Below, in pieces: positions 1 to 10,116 of a stretch of DNA of 64,000 nt (position 1 is the first letter of the stretch; each line of letters begins with the position of its first letter). A program made the position numbers and the translations under genes. The notes under the pieces were generated by a model. It was given only the letters and a program-made list of their open reading frames with translations, searched no databases and had not been told where the DNA came from. Source of the stretch: Bin80 sp965207565 (lineage in GTDB: Bacteria > Bacteroidota > Rhodothermia > Rhodothermales > Bin80). The stretch is from positions 110,448 through 174,447 of the forward strand of contig CBDBMQ010000007.1 in NCBI GenBank assembly GCA_965207565.1, written 5' to 3'.

Positions 1-30
1 TCATGGGACCGTGATGACACCGCTGCTTGC

Positions 31-2499
31 ATGAAAAACCTTTGGATCATCTGTGCAGCGTTGCTTTCGGCTGCATTTCTGCTTGGTGGCTGTCAGCGTG
101 CCCCGCAAATCAGTTTTAACGAACAGATTCGCCCCATTCTGAATGAGCGGTGTGCGAATTGTCATGGGGGAATTCGGCGGCAGGGAGATCTGAGTTTACT
201 CTTTCGGCATGAAGCCCTCTCAACGGCAGAGTCTGGAGAGCGTGCCATCGTCCCCTTCGAGCCTGCAGCAAGTGAGCTTTTGCGGCGCGTCGGACACACC
301 GATCCAGCTCATCGAATGCCCAAGGACGACCTGCCGCTCACGCCCGAGGAAATCCAAACCCTGCAAACCTGGATTGAGCAAGGCGCACATTGGGAGGATC
401 ACTGGGCGTACGTCGCCCCAGAGCGTCCTCCATTGCCGGATGTATCGGAGCCGGAGTGGGTTCGTGAGCCCATGGACCATTTTGTTCTTGCCCAATTGGA
501 TCAGAGGGGACTAGCTCCGCAACCCGAGGCAGATTGTCCGGTTCTTGTTCGAAGAGTTACACTGGATTTGACGGGGCTGCCTCCAAAGCCCGACGATGTG
601 AAACAGATCTGTACGGACGGAGCATTGTACGAGACGTACGTGGACTCGCTTCTAGCTTCACCCGCGTATGGTGAGCGTTGGGCAGCGATGTGGTTGGATC
701 TTGCGCGGTATGCGGACTCCAAGGGGTACGAAAAAGATGTCGGTCGAACGATTTGGCGTTACCGGGACTGGGTTATTCGGGCATTCAACGAAGACATGCC
801 GTTTGATCAATTCACGATTGAGCAGTTGGCGGGAGATCTGCTGCCAGAGGTGACCGAGAGTCAGTTGATTGCGACCGCGTTTCATCGAAATACAATGACC
901 AACACGGAAGGGGGGACCGATGACGAGGAGTTCCGAACCGCCGCGGTCATTGACCGCGTGAATACGACCTGGGAAGTATGGCAGGGGACTTCTTTTGCCT
1001 GTGTTCAGTGTCATGGGCATCCTTATGATCCGTTTGTGCATGAGGAGTACTATGAATTTTTTGCCTTTTTCAACAGCACGGCGGATCGTGACCTGGACAG
1101 TGAATTTCCGACCCTCCCCTCATTTGAAGAGGAGCTGGCTACAGAGGGAGAGGCACTAATCCATGAGATTGCCCGATTGGAAGAGGCGATGATTGCCCAG
1201 GTTCGCTCGGATTCACTGGCTCGTCAGCGCCGTATATGGGAAACGACTCTGGACCAGCCTGAAGTGATCGGACAGGTCCAGCTTATGCTGCAGAACGAGG
1301 TAAAACGGGTCGTGGCAACGCTGGAGACGGAGCGAGGGGATGCGCAGCGATGGACCCTTGATTATGTCTATGCCGGTCTGAGTGATGATCCGGTGATCGT
1401 GCGTTTACGGGAAGAGAAGGCGGAAAAAGAGCGTGCACTACGGGCATTAAACCCTATCCATACCCCGATCATGCAGGAGCTCCCGTTCCAGCGCCGGACG
1501 CATGTACTTGAGCGGGGCAGCTTTCTTTTAAAGGGAGAAGTTGTGCATCCGGATACCCCGGATGTATTGCCTGGCATGCCGGAGGATGCGCCCCGGAATC
1601 GTCTGGGGATGGCAGAGTGGCTGGTTAGCGGTGAAAATCCCATGACGGCTCGTGTGATGGTCAACCGGTTCTGGGAACAGCTGTTTGGCATTGGTCTTGT
1701 AGAGTCGTTGGAAGATTTTGGAACCCAGGGGCTGGAGCGGTCACACCCGGAACTCCTGGACTATTTAGCGATCAGCTTCGTGGAGGACCATGACTGGAGT
1801 GTTAAATCTCTTCTGCGCATGATCGTCCTTTCGGCAACCTACCGCCAGTCATCGCATGTAACGGATGAGTTACTGCGGAGAGATCCCCGTAACCGGTATC
1901 TGGCACGCGGGCCTCGTTTTCGCTTGAGTGCGGAGCAGATCCGGGACCAGGCACTGCAGGTGAGTGGTCTATTAAGTTCGAGGATGTACGGGCCGAGCGT
2001 GATGCCACCCCAGCCGGAGGGACTCTGGAAAAACCCGTATGACAGCCGCCAGTGGCAAACCAGTGAGGGGGATGACCGCTACCGACGCGCGATATACACC
2101 TACTGGAGACGTACCGTCCCATATCCATCCATGGCGACCTTTGACAGCCCCAGCCGCGAATTTTGTGTGTCCCGGAGGATCCGAACCAATACGCCCCTGC
2201 AGGCTTTGGTGTCTCTGAATGATCCCGTATTTATTGAAGCGGCACAAGCGTTGGCAGAGAGGATGCAAAAGGCCGAGGATCCCATCACGGCAGGATATAC
2301 CTATGCGATGGGGACTTCTCCAAACCGCGAAGCCCTGGATGTATTGACTGCCTTGTACACAGATGCGTTCACGCATTATACAGAAGGCACCGAGGATGCT
2401 GCCCGGTTGATTGGGGATCACGAATCTGCGGAGTTGGCAGCATTCACTATTGTCGCCAACGCGATCTTGAACCTTGATCAGTTTCTCATGAAAGAGTAA
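31..2499 (+). CDS. PSD1-type exported cytochrome c protein (PSCyt1-DUF1549-DUF1553)
   Basis: An 822-residue lipoprotein, probably outside the inner membrane. The signal peptide ends in a lipobox with Cys21. A cytochrome-c-like PSCyt1 domain follows, with a CxxCH haem motif (CANCH, residues 41-45). The DUF1549 region starts near residue 140 and holds a second CxxCH (residues 324-328). DUF1553 follows from about residue 520 (NRFWEQLFG region). The domain order and length fit the PSD1 family, abundant in Planctomycetes and other marine polymer degraders; its biochemical role is unknown. It is the first gene of a tight same-strand run with a DUF1501 protein, a DUF2231/cytochrome protein and a sulfatase, which suggests a shared exported or redox-linked task. 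The ATG at 31 gives a complete signal peptide. Family assignment is firm; function is inference. Confidence 0.9.
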   Translation: MKNLWIICAALLSAAFLLGGCQRAPQISFNEQIRPILNERCANCHGGIRRQGDLSLLFRHEALSTAESGERAIVPFEPAASELLRRVGHTDPAHRMPKDDLPLTPEEIQTLQTWIEQGAHWEDHWAYVAPERPPLPDVSEPEWVREPMDHFVLAQLDQRGLAPQPEADCPVLVRRVTLDLTGLPPKPDDVKQICTDGALYETYVDSLLASPAYGERWAAMWLDLARYADSKGYEKDVGRTIWRYRDWVIRAFNEDMPFDQFTIEQLAGDLLPEVTESQLIATAFHRNTMTNTEGGTDDEEFRTAAVIDRVNTTWEVWQGTSFACVQCHGHPYDPFVHEEYYEFFAFFNSTADRDLDSEFPTLPSFEEELATEGEALIHEIARLEEAMIAQVRSDSLARQRRIWETTLDQPEVIGQVQLMLQNEVKRVVATLETERGDAQRWTLDYVYAGLSDDPVIVRLREEKAEKERALRALNPIHTPIMQELPFQRRTHVLERGSFLLKGEVVHPDTPDVLPGMPEDAPRNRLGMAEWLVSGENPMTARVMVNRFWEQLFGIGLVESLEDFGTQGLERSHPELLDYLAISFVEDHDWSVKSLLRMIVLSATYRQSSHVTDELLRRDPRNRYLARGPRFRLSAEQIRDQALQVSGLLSSRMYGPSVMPPQPEGLWKNPYDSRQWQTSEGDDRYRRAIYTYWRRTVPYPSMATFDSPSREFCVSRRIRTNTPLQALVSLNDPVFIEAAQALAERMQKAEDPITAGYTYAMGTSPNREALDVLTALYTDAFTHYTEGTEDAARLIGDHESAELAAFTIVANAILNLDQFLMKE

Positions 2500-2547
2500 C
2501 TTCTATTCTGAAGAACAATAGCACCTATCTCAGCGAATGGAAAACAG

Positions 2548-3999
2548 ATGAAATTTGCCAAAGAAGCTCGTGATGCCTATTTGAGCCATGTCACACGGCG
2601 CCACTTCCTGAAGTCGGCGGGTGCGGGGTTTGGGGCGCTCGCGTTTGCATCGCTTGGAGCAACCTCTGTGAGTCCCCAAGACCCACTGACCTCCCGGGGT
2701 CCGCATTTTACACCGCGTGCCAAGCGGGTGATCTTCCTGCATATGGCGGGTGGTCCTTCCCCGCTTGAGTTATTTGACTACAAGCCCGAACTGGCACGCC
2801 TGCACGGTCAGGATTGTCCAGAGTCTCTTCTAGAGGGGAAACGGTTTGCCTTTATTCGGGGGATCCCAAAGATGTTGGGGCCTCAGGCAACGTTTCAGCA
2901 GCATGGAGAATCGGGAGCATGGATCTCGAATCATATGCCATATCTGGGGCAGGTTGCCGATAAGGTCGCATTCTTGAAGGCCATGCATACCGACGAGTTC
3001 AATCATGCTCCAGCACAACTACTAGTCCACTCGGGGAGTCCCCGGCTGGGCCGTCCCAGTATGGGATCCTGGGTCACCTACGGGCTGGGGACTGAAAATG
3101 ACAACCTGCCTGCGTTTGTTGTCCTGCTTTCGGGTGGCGCAGCCCCGGATGCAGGTGCCAGCGTCTACGGGAGTGGGTTTCTGCCTACCGTCTATCAAGG
3201 GGTCCAGTGCAGGACCAAGGGCGATCCAGTACTTTTTCTTGGAGACCCGGACGGGGTACCGCGCAGTTTGCGACGCAAATCCATTGATGCCATCAATATG
3301 ATCAATCGGCAGCAGCATGAGGAGGTTGGGGACCCGGAGATCCTCACCCGGATTGCACAATACGAGATGGCGTTCCGGATGCAAACGTCCGTTCCGGACG
3401 CGATGGATATCAGTCGTGAGCCCGCATACATCCATGAGATGTACGGCACAGAGCCTGGAGAGACCGCGTTCAGTAACAACTGCCTTCTGGCACGAAGACT
3501 CGTCGAGCGTGGGGTCCGCTTTGTTCAATTATTTCACTGGGGATGGGACTCACACGGAGCAGGAGAGAGCGAGTCCCTGAATGGGGGTTTCCTGGAGCGC
3601 TGCCAGGAGACAGACCGCCCTGTTGCGGCACTCTTGAATGATTTGGAGCAGCGGGGACTCCTCGAAGAAACCCTGGTTATCTGGGGTGGGGAGTTCGGGC
3701 GGACTCCGATGCTGGAAAACCGTACTGGTTCGGATAACCCTTTCGTCGGGAGGGACCATCATAGCGATGTGTATACCATGTGGATGGCCGGTGGTGGTGT
3801 TCAGGGCGGTGTGACGCACGGCGAGACCGACGAGATTGGCTACAGCGCGGTAAGTGGCCGGGTGCATGTCCATGATCTTCAAGCGACGATCTTGCATTTG
3901 CTCGGGTTTGACCATCTCCGGTTGACTTATCCTTTCCAGGGTCGAGACTTTCGCTTGACCGATGTGCACGGCCATGTAGTGCATGAAGTACTGGCCTAA
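2548..3999 (+). CDS. DUF1501 domain protein, Tat-exported
   Basis: A 483-residue protein with a twin-arginine signal (R17-R18, RRHFLKS, then a small-residue hydrophobic stretch). The body matches DUF1501, an alkaline-phosphatase/sulfatase-fold family: HMAGGPSPLELFDYKP near residue 67, FHWGWDSHG and WGGEFGRTPM in the second half. It lacks the Cys-x-Pro-x-Arg formylglycine motif, so it is not an ordinary sulfatase. DUF1501 proteins are usually encoded beside DUF1549/DUF1553 proteins, as here, 48 bp after the upstream stop. Folded export through Tat suggests a bound metal. Substrate is unknown. Confidence 0.9.
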   Translation: MKFAKEARDAYLSHVTRRHFLKSAGAGFGALAFASLGATSVSPQDPLTSRGPHFTPRAKRVIFLHMAGGPSPLELFDYKPELARLHGQDCPESLLEGKRFAFIRGIPKMLGPQATFQQHGESGAWISNHMPYLGQVADKVAFLKAMHTDEFNHAPAQLLVHSGSPRLGRPSMGSWVTYGLGTENDNLPAFVVLLSGGAAPDAGASVYGSGFLPTVYQGVQCRTKGDPVLFLGDPDGVPRSLRRKSIDAINMINRQQHEEVGDPEILTRIAQYEMAFRMQTSVPDAMDISREPAYIHEMYGTEPGETAFSNNCLLARRLVERGVRFVQLFHWGWDSHGAGESESLNGGFLERCQETDRPVAALLNDLEQRGLLEETLVIWGGEFGRTPMLENRTGSDNPFVGRDHHSDVYTMWMAGGGVQGGVTHGETDEIGYSAVSGRVHVHDLQATILHLLGFDHLRLTYPFQGRDFRLTDVHGHVVHEVLA

Positions 4000-4013
4000 T
4001 TTCTATTGACCCT

Positions 4014-5525
4014 ATGAAGCAATCTTTGATTTGGTTATGCATGGGCCTTGCCTTTGTGGTGCTCATGCTGATAATGGTTCCCGGTAGCGGCCAGCCGAGT
4101 GATTTTAGCCTGTTTTTAGGGCGGTTCCATCCTGTGGTTGTCCATCTGCCGATTGGGATCCTGGTGGTGGCTGCCCTGCTTGAGGGGTTTTCACGCAGGC
4201 CTTCTCTGAGGGGGCGCTATGACACAGGAATTCTGGCTCTCCTGTATATCGGTGTATGGAGTTCCATCCTTGCAGTGGCCGCAGGGCTCTATCTGGCTCA
4301 GGGGGGTGGGTACGCTGCAGATCAGTTGGCCTGGCATAAGCGCATGGGGGTTCTGGTTGTGCTGTTTGCTTCGCTGGCGTACCTGTACAAAGCCTGGCCT
4401 GGGCTTTCGGAGCGCTGGCTCAAGCACTGGGAACGCCGGGCTTACGGGATCGCGATGGGGGTCATGCTTCTGGTCGTTACCTTGACCGGGCATCTGGGAG
4501 GGGTACTGACGCACGGCCCGGATTACTTATCCCGTTATCTTCCTGACGGTGTACGTCAGATGGCAGGGTTGCCCAAAAAAGCCGATATCGGGCGCCTGCA
4601 ACTCGAGAACCCTGCCGAGACGACGGCCTATGCAGGGTTGATTGCTCCAATCCTGGAATCCAGATGCATTGCTTGCCACGGCCCTGATGCACAGCGGGGT
4701 GGTTTACGTCTGGATGAGCCCGAGTATATCACTGAGGGGGGAGACAATGGTTCTCCGATTGTTGCAGGTCGTGCACATGAGAGCGAAATGATCCACCGTA
4801 TTTGGTTACCCGCAAACTCGGATGACCGGATGCCTCCTGCCGAAAGCCCGCAGCTCTCTATTGCAGAAGCCGAACTGCTGCGGTGGTGGATTGATGCCGG
4901 GGCTTCCTTTGAGGAATTATTACCGGATGTGGAATGGTCTCCAGTGACGCAAACGATTGTAGATCATATGGGTCTGGATGAGATCCGTACGGGCATTTTT
5001 GCTTTGGATACGACCCCGCCGGACTCCATGGAGGTTGCCCAACTTGCCAGTTTGGGCGTGTCCGTTACCCCTTTGGCCGAGAATGAGCCCTATCTGCAGG
5101 TGCGTTGTGTGGATCCGCAGACCTGTACGGACGCGAGTGGGCTACAGGAGGCACTGCGCCCATTATCCACAAATATTACTTGGCTTGATCTCGGACGCTC
5201 TCTGGTTGGAGACGATTTGGTGGAGATGATTGCAGATCTACCACATCTAACCCGTCTGCACCTTCAGCAAACGTCTGTGACCGATGCCGGCTTGGCTCAC
5301 CTGGGTAATCTGGAATTTCTGGAGTACCTGAATCTCTATGGCACGGCAGTCACGGATTCCGGGCTGGTACATCTTGAAAATTTGCCTGCACTCAACTCAA
5401 TCTATCTATGGCAGACCGAGGTCACGGACGCGGGGATCACCCGGCTGCAATCGGCTCTACCCGATCTCTATATTAATACCGGCTTAAGCCTTATTCCCGT
5501 TGAACCTGATACGACCGACTCATGA
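4014..5525 (+). CDS. Membrane DUF2231 / cytochrome-c / leucine-rich repeat protein
   Basis: A 503-residue protein of three parts. The first 165 residues hold several membrane helices and a DUF2231-like motif (RFHPVVVHLPIGIL). A PSCyt1-type cytochrome c domain follows, with haem motif CIACH at 218-222. The last 110 residues hold leucine-rich repeats in a regular pattern (LTRLHLQQTSVTDAGL and two similar units). It starts 14 bp after the DUF1501 gene and its stop overlaps the next start as ATGA (5522-5525), so translation is likely coupled to the sulfatase. It is probably the membrane anchor or electron-transfer partner of the upstream cytochrome protein, by inference from context. Confidence 0.85.
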   Translation: MKQSLIWLCMGLAFVVLMLIMVPGSGQPSDFSLFLGRFHPVVVHLPIGILVVAALLEGFSRRPSLRGRYDTGILALLYIGVWSSILAVAAGLYLAQGGGYAADQLAWHKRMGVLVVLFASLAYLYKAWPGLSERWLKHWERRAYGIAMGVMLLVVTLTGHLGGVLTHGPDYLSRYLPDGVRQMAGLPKKADIGRLQLENPAETTAYAGLIAPILESRCIACHGPDAQRGGLRLDEPEYITEGGDNGSPIVAGRAHESEMIHRIWLPANSDDRMPPAESPQLSIAEAELLRWWIDAGASFEELLPDVEWSPVTQTIVDHMGLDEIRTGIFALDTTPPDSMEVAQLASLGVSVTPLAENEPYLQVRCVDPQTCTDASGLQEALRPLSTNITWLDLGRSLVGDDLVEMIADLPHLTRLHLQQTSVTDAGLAHLGNLEFLEYLNLYGTAVTDSGLVHLENLPALNSIYLWQTEVTDAGITRLQSALPDLYINTGLSLIPVEPDTTDS

Positions 5526-7282
5526 ATCTTCGACTCTTTTTGATCCTGCTGTTTTTGTGCGCATGCACAGAGCCCGAGGTTGCCATCACCCCGGCAGAAC
5601 CCTTAGATCGCCCGAACATCGTCTGGATCTCTGCAGAGGACATGGGGCCACGCCTTGGGTCCTATGGGGATCTGATTGCCAGGACCCCCCGCTTGGACTC
5701 GCTTGCCAGCCGTGGTACGCGCTATACGCGTGTATTCACGACGGCCGGTGTATGCTCTCCGAGTCGTGCTGCGATCATTACCGGAATGCATCAGGTCAGC
5801 TTCGGGGCCCATCATATGCGAACGCTGTCCGGGGCTCCTTTTGCACCGGAGCCGGCGCCGTACAGCGTAGTTCCGCCCCATTACGTGAAGACTTTCACAG
5901 AGTACTTGCGTGCAGCAGGTTACTACACGACCAACAATGTAAAGGAGGACTATCAGTTCGAAACTCCGGTCACGGCATGGGACGAGTCCAGTTCTGAGGC
6001 ACACTGGCGAAATCGCCGGGACACGGATCAACCGTTCTTTTCCGTATTCAATTTCACGACGACGCATGAGAGCCAGATTTGGCCGGATCCTGCAGCGGCC
6101 TTTGAGACCATGGGACTGCCGACTTTTGCCGCAGGTCCTCCTCCGCCTCCCTTATCGACCGATCCTGCAACGGTTACAGTGCCCCCTTATTATCCGGACA
6201 CGCCCGTAGTGCGACGGGATATTGCACAGCAGTACGACAATATTACAGCCATGGATGCACAGGCGGGGATGATTCTGGATCAGTTGGCAGAGGATGGGTT
6301 GATGGAGAATACGATCGTGTTTTTCTGGAGTGATCATGGGGATGGACTGCCACGACATAAGCGGTGGCTGTACGACTCCGGACTGCATGTTCCGCTCATT
6401 ATTCATATTCCGGGTCAGCTTCCCGGAGTAAATGAGGAGTTGGTGAGTTTTCTGGATCTTGCCCCCACGGTCCTTTCACTGGCAGGGGTTGAGCCCCCGG
6501 CCCATATGCAGGGAAGGGCGATTCATGGCAGATTCGCAGACAATAAGCCCCCACATGAATATGTTTATGCTGCGAGGGATCGCTTTGATGAGCAGTATGA
6601 TCTGGTCCGGGCGGTCCGGGATACCCGGTACAAGTATATACGGAATTACCGGCCGGAGAAGCCCTATGCTTTATGGATGGCGTATGCGAATGTGATGCCC
6701 ACGATGCAGGAGCTTTTCAGACTGCATGCAAACGGCGAATTGACGGCAGCACAAGCATTATGGATGCAACCGCGTCGTCCTGTCCATGAGCTTTACGATA
6801 CGAGTATAGATCCACATGAGATGAACAACCTTGCTTACAATTCTGCATACAGCGATGAGTTGTCCCGCCTGCAAACTGCTTTGGATGACTGGATTGCAGA
6901 GATTGGAGATCGGGGATTTGAGTCTGAATTGGACATGGTTGAATCCATGTGGCCCGGCGGAGAACAACCCGTCACGAGTGCCCCGGTCATCTTACCCCAG
7001 GCAACCGCGCGTACCGCAATCCAGTCTGGTGGACCGGATCACACCCAAAGTGGTGGAACCTTTGAGGGTCCTGTAGACGTGACGATGTACAGCGGAACGC
7101 AAGGTGCTTCGATTACCTACACCGTTCTCGACGATTCGGGCAATGAGGGAGACTGGCTGCTCTTCTCTTCCCCTCTCCGGTTGGACAAGAATGTAGTGCT
7201 GCGCGCAAAAGCAATCCGATATGGATACAGGGAAAGTAAGGTTAGTGAAGTCGAATTCATTATCTCACCGAGTGGTCAGTAG
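5522..7282 (+). CDS. Lipoprotein sulfatase, heparan N-sulfatase-like
   Basis: A 586-residue type I sulfatase. It has a lipoprotein signal (LCAC, Cys15), an N-terminal metal site (VWISAEDMGP) and the formylglycine signature C78-S-P-S-R, whose Cys must be oxidised by a maturase not encoded in this window. The second metal motif is FFWSDHGDGLPRHKRWLYD. The layout resembles the sulfamidase/N-sulfoglucosamine branch. The last 90 residues look like a chitobiase C-terminal-type beta domain (ITYTVLDDSG). It shares this architecture with the sulfatase at 53818-55549, so the two are paralogues. It overlaps the upstream stop by 4 bp. Substrate is not provable from sequence. Confidence 0.9.
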   Translation: MNLRLFLILLFLCACTEPEVAITPAEPLDRPNIVWISAEDMGPRLGSYGDLIARTPRLDSLASRGTRYTRVFTTAGVCSPSRAAIITGMHQVSFGAHHMRTLSGAPFAPEPAPYSVVPPHYVKTFTEYLRAAGYYTTNNVKEDYQFETPVTAWDESSSEAHWRNRRDTDQPFFSVFNFTTTHESQIWPDPAAAFETMGLPTFAAGPPPPPLSTDPATVTVPPYYPDTPVVRRDIAQQYDNITAMDAQAGMILDQLAEDGLMENTIVFFWSDHGDGLPRHKRWLYDSGLHVPLIIHIPGQLPGVNEELVSFLDLAPTVLSLAGVEPPAHMQGRAIHGRFADNKPPHEYVYAARDRFDEQYDLVRAVRDTRYKYIRNYRPEKPYALWMAYANVMPTMQELFRLHANGELTAAQALWMQPRRPVHELYDTSIDPHEMNNLAYNSAYSDELSRLQTALDDWIAEIGDRGFESELDMVESMWPGGEQPVTSAPVILPQATARTAIQSGGPDHTQSGGTFEGPVDVTMYSGTQGASITYTVLDDSGNEGDWLLFSSPLRLDKNVVLRAKAIRYGYRESKVSEVEFIISPSGQ

Positions 7283-7611
7283 AGGATAGACAGATCCTGG
7301 ATTCGATTTTATTTGTCGACAGACAAATATTTTTTTGGTCCGACGGATCGATTTTTGCCGCCTCAGGTATCAGAAGACGCCCCCCATAGGCCTGTCTGAT
7401 TTTTGAAATTCATCGTTATGTGAAGATTTTCAGGGGTAGTAACAATTACCTGGAACTGTTTTCGTTTTGAATGGGGACGAGGCACACTCTGACCCGTGAT
7501 TTCTGGAATTACGACTGTTCGTCGGGGGAGGGGAGAACTTATGGCATCGTGGGTAAGGAGGCGATAGGGGAGATTGATCACAATATGGCTAAGTCCTATA
7601 AATGACTGAAC
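7283..7611. other. Intergenic region before the TonB receptor cluster
   Basis: No gene is supported here. The left part holds an intrinsic terminator for the upstream four-gene block. The rest should contain the promoter of the receptor gene at 7612, but no clear -35/-10 pair could be assigned. Confidence 0.6.
7311..7336 (+). terminator. Intrinsic terminator after the sulfatase
   Basis: A perfect 7-bp stem, ATTTGTC (7311-7317) and GACAAAT (7322-7328), with a GACA loop, is followed by a run of T to 7336. It lies 28 bp after the stop at 7282, as expected for the end of the 31-7282 transcript. Confidence 0.85.
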
Positions 7612-8738
7612 ATGAATAAGGCTTCAATTGTACTGATAATCATAGGCTATGGTCTATGTCTACCAGTTGCATTAGCTCAGGAGGGATCCATCACGGTCAG
7701 TGGAACCGTAACAGATTCTGAAACGGGAGAGTTGGTCGTTGGTGCTGCATTGTATGTAGCTGCTCAAGATATAGGGGGGACCACTAATCAGTACGGTTAT
7801 TACAGCCTAACCTTGCTTGGAGATAGCGTGCGCATGGTTGTCAGTCATGTTGCATACACTCCCCAAGTACTCACGTATTCATCTCAGGAAGATCTTGTAC
7901 TTGATATCTCATTAGTACCGAGTACGCTTGCTCTGGAAGAGTTGGAAGTGACTGCAACTTCTGAATCCTCACTCCAGACAACGCAGATGAGTGCGATTTC
8001 CATTCCGGTCAAGGACGTTGAGAACCTCCCATCCATTCTGGGAGAGACCGATGTATTACGAATCATCCAGCTTTTGCCTGGAATTCAGTCAGGCGTTGAG
8101 GGATCTACTGGGCTTTATGTCCGTGGAGGTGGACCGGACCAGAATCTTTATCTCTTAGATGGCACCCAAGTCTACAATCCGAGTCACTTATTTGGTTTTT
8201 TGGGTACTTTCAATTCCGATGCCATTAAGGATGTACGTGTGCTAAAGGGAGGGTTTCCTGCACGTTATGGTGGGCGGCTTTCATCAGTAATTGATTTGAC
8301 GATGAAGGAGGGAAACATGAAACGATTTGCAGGAACGGGATCCATTGGCTTTCTTGCGTCCCGCATGACATTGGAGGGTCCAATCAAGCGTGATCGTGCA
8401 TCGTTTCTGATTTCTGCCCGCCGATCATATGCTGATTTACTCATTCGTCCTTTTCTTCCAGAGGATGAGGATTTTGGATATTACTTCTCTGATTTAAATG
8501 TGAAGACCAATGTGGTTCTCAATCCCCAAAACCGAATCTATCTGAGCGGATACTGGGGGGCTGACCGCCTGTATTCGCGGTTCGCATATTCTCTTGGGGA
8601 CGAAGACGAGGAATCGCTGAGTTGGAGTAACCTGACTGCTACAGCTCGATGGAACCATATCTTTGGAGCACGGCTGTTTTCAAATGTCTTGGTTGGCTAC
8701 ACGAATTACGCGTTGCTTCTGCAAGGTAAATATAGATA
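7612..8738 (+). pseudogene. TonB-dependent receptor, N-terminal fragment (split by IS)
   Basis: The first 375 codons of an outer-membrane TonB-dependent receptor. It has a signal peptide ending LPVALA-QE, a carboxypeptidase-D-regulatory-like beta domain (residues 26-105) and a plug domain (GVEGSTGLYVRGG, then LLDGTQVYNPSHLFGF and GGFPARYGGRLSSVIDL). The reading frame runs into an ISL3-type element at 8739. The stop TAG combines the last TA of the target duplication with the first G of the element. Deleting the element and one 8-bp copy joins this frame exactly to 10149-11376, giving 784 residues, the same length as the receptor at 12690-15044. As it stands the barrel is truncated and should be non-functional. 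Confidence 0.93.
8731..8738. repeat. Left target-site duplication (8 bp)
   Basis: TATAGATA directly precedes the first base of the insertion sequence and is repeated identically at 10141-10148. An 8-bp duplication is typical of ISL3-family insertion. Confidence 0.95.
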
Positions 8739-8762
8739 GGCTCTTCGCTTTTATGAGTGGGT
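8739..8762 (+). repeat. Left terminal inverted repeat of the IS
   Basis: Starts GGCTCTTCGCTTTT and ends AGTGGGT. Pairs with the reverse complement of 10117-10140 at 18 of 24 positions, with mismatches mostly in the middle. Confidence 0.88.
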
Positions 8763-10007
8763 AGCTTGTTTTTGGAAGCCTTCCGGGTACAGATCCAGTC
8801 CACCGAGATAGAAGTAAATTGCATTGGTAAACCGTTGTTTGTTTCGGAATCCACGAGCACGGACTTTGACGGTTTTGATGCGGCTGTTGATGCTTTCGGC
8901 GGGGCCATTGCTGACCTTTAAGATCACTGCATTGATAATGCCCCACAAATGATTCTTGATAGTTTCCGCGGCGTCTTTCATCGGTTCCAGTCGGCAACGC
9001 ATGGCCCAGGACAACCATCGTTTCCATCCTTTGAGTGCCCATGTGGGATGGACATAATGCCATAAGTTCTGGGAGAATTCCTTGATGGCCCACGCACGAG
9101 CTGTTTTCAGCGAACTGGTCTTTAACTGGTTGAATCGTTTCTTTTGCCGCGCAGACATATTCTTCGGATTGGTCAGCCAATCATACTTGGTTCCAGTGAG
9201 ATCGTAGTTGTCTTCTTTCCGCAATTCTCGGTTCTCTATCCGACGGACTTTATCCACGGCATCGCTAATGTATTTGGCCACATGAAAGTGATCAAATGCA
9301 ATCTTTTTTTCTGCGTTGGGGACGCACGTTTTCGTGATGCTGATATACGCTGGCCACATATCCATGCTCACACTCTCAATGGCCTCCAGTTGCTCGGGAG
9401 AACATCCATCATAATACCCTTTCAAACTCGCCTTTGTCCGACCCTCGCCGACATACAGCACGGTTGCCGTGTCTGGATTGGACACCACAGTGATGTAATT
9501 GTGACCTTTCTTATAAGAGGTCTCATCGACACAGAGATGCGCGATCAGTTCCTCTTTTTTGCGGGCACGTCCTCGCAGTACCGCACGCTCCATAATGTTG
9601 GCAATCATCGTCCAACTGACTCCCATCCTGGTCGCCACCGTTGAAATATTGGTGGCATCCAGCAACCCGTTAATGACCTTCGCTTCAAATGCCGTCGTAA
9701 AACGCACGCGCTCATCCGCCCAGGGCACTGAAACCGTCTTGATTCCATGCTCCGAACATTCCACCCGAGGAACTTTCGCAACCACGGTCGTCTGATATTC
9801 ACAGATATCCGTATGGCGCCATTTCCGAAGACGATGGTCGTAGCCAGGACAAACTTTGGTGCACTCGGGACATCGAAGTACCGAACCCTCCGAACAGATT
9901 ACATGGATCTCAGCCAGCTGCGTTGCATCATCTTGCTTGATCTCCGAAACCTCCCACGGAGACTGAATCCCTAACAATCGATTGATATCTTGAATACGTA
10001 CACTCAT
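8751..10007 (-). CDS. ISL3-family transposase
   Basis: About 418 residues. The N-terminal zinc-ribbon-like segment has CPECTKVCPGYDH and two further Cys/His pairs typical of zf-ISL3. A helix-turn-helix follows (ISTVATRMGVSWTMI). The DDE catalytic domain shows the first Asp in LCVDETSYKKGH, the second in SMDMWPAY followed by FDHFHV, and the Glu in GPAESINSRIK. I chose the ATG at 10007 (MSVRIQDINRLLG) over an in-frame start at 10049 because the family usually begins at this motif. No frameshift or stop is present, so the protein should be active. It faces opposite to the receptor gene it interrupts. Confidence 0.95.
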   Translation of the reverse strand: MSVRIQDINRLLGIQSPWEVSEIKQDDATQLAEIHVICSEGSVLRCPECTKVCPGYDHRLRKWRHTDICEYQTTVVAKVPRVECSEHGIKTVSVPWADERVRFTTAFEAKVINGLLDATNISTVATRMGVSWTMIANIMERAVLRGRARKKEELIAHLCVDETSYKKGHNYITVVSNPDTATVLYVGEGRTKASLKGYYDGCSPEQLEAIESVSMDMWPAYISITKTCVPNAEKKIAFDHFHVAKYISDAVDKVRRIENRELRKEDNYDLTGTKYDWLTNPKNMSARQKKRFNQLKTSSLKTARAWAIKEFSQNLWHYVHPTWALKGWKRWLSWAMRCRLEPMKDAAETIKNHLWGIINAVILKVSNGPAESINSRIKTVKVRARGFRNKQRFTNAIYFYLGGLDLYPEGFQKQATHS

Positions 10008-10116
10008 GGTCAATGAAATATTTGATTTGAACTCCAAAAACAGACCCAAAATAAATAAAGAAATCCATTCCGAATCTATTCAATCGCATCGTGGTTCATC
10101 TTAGTTCTGACTCCGA

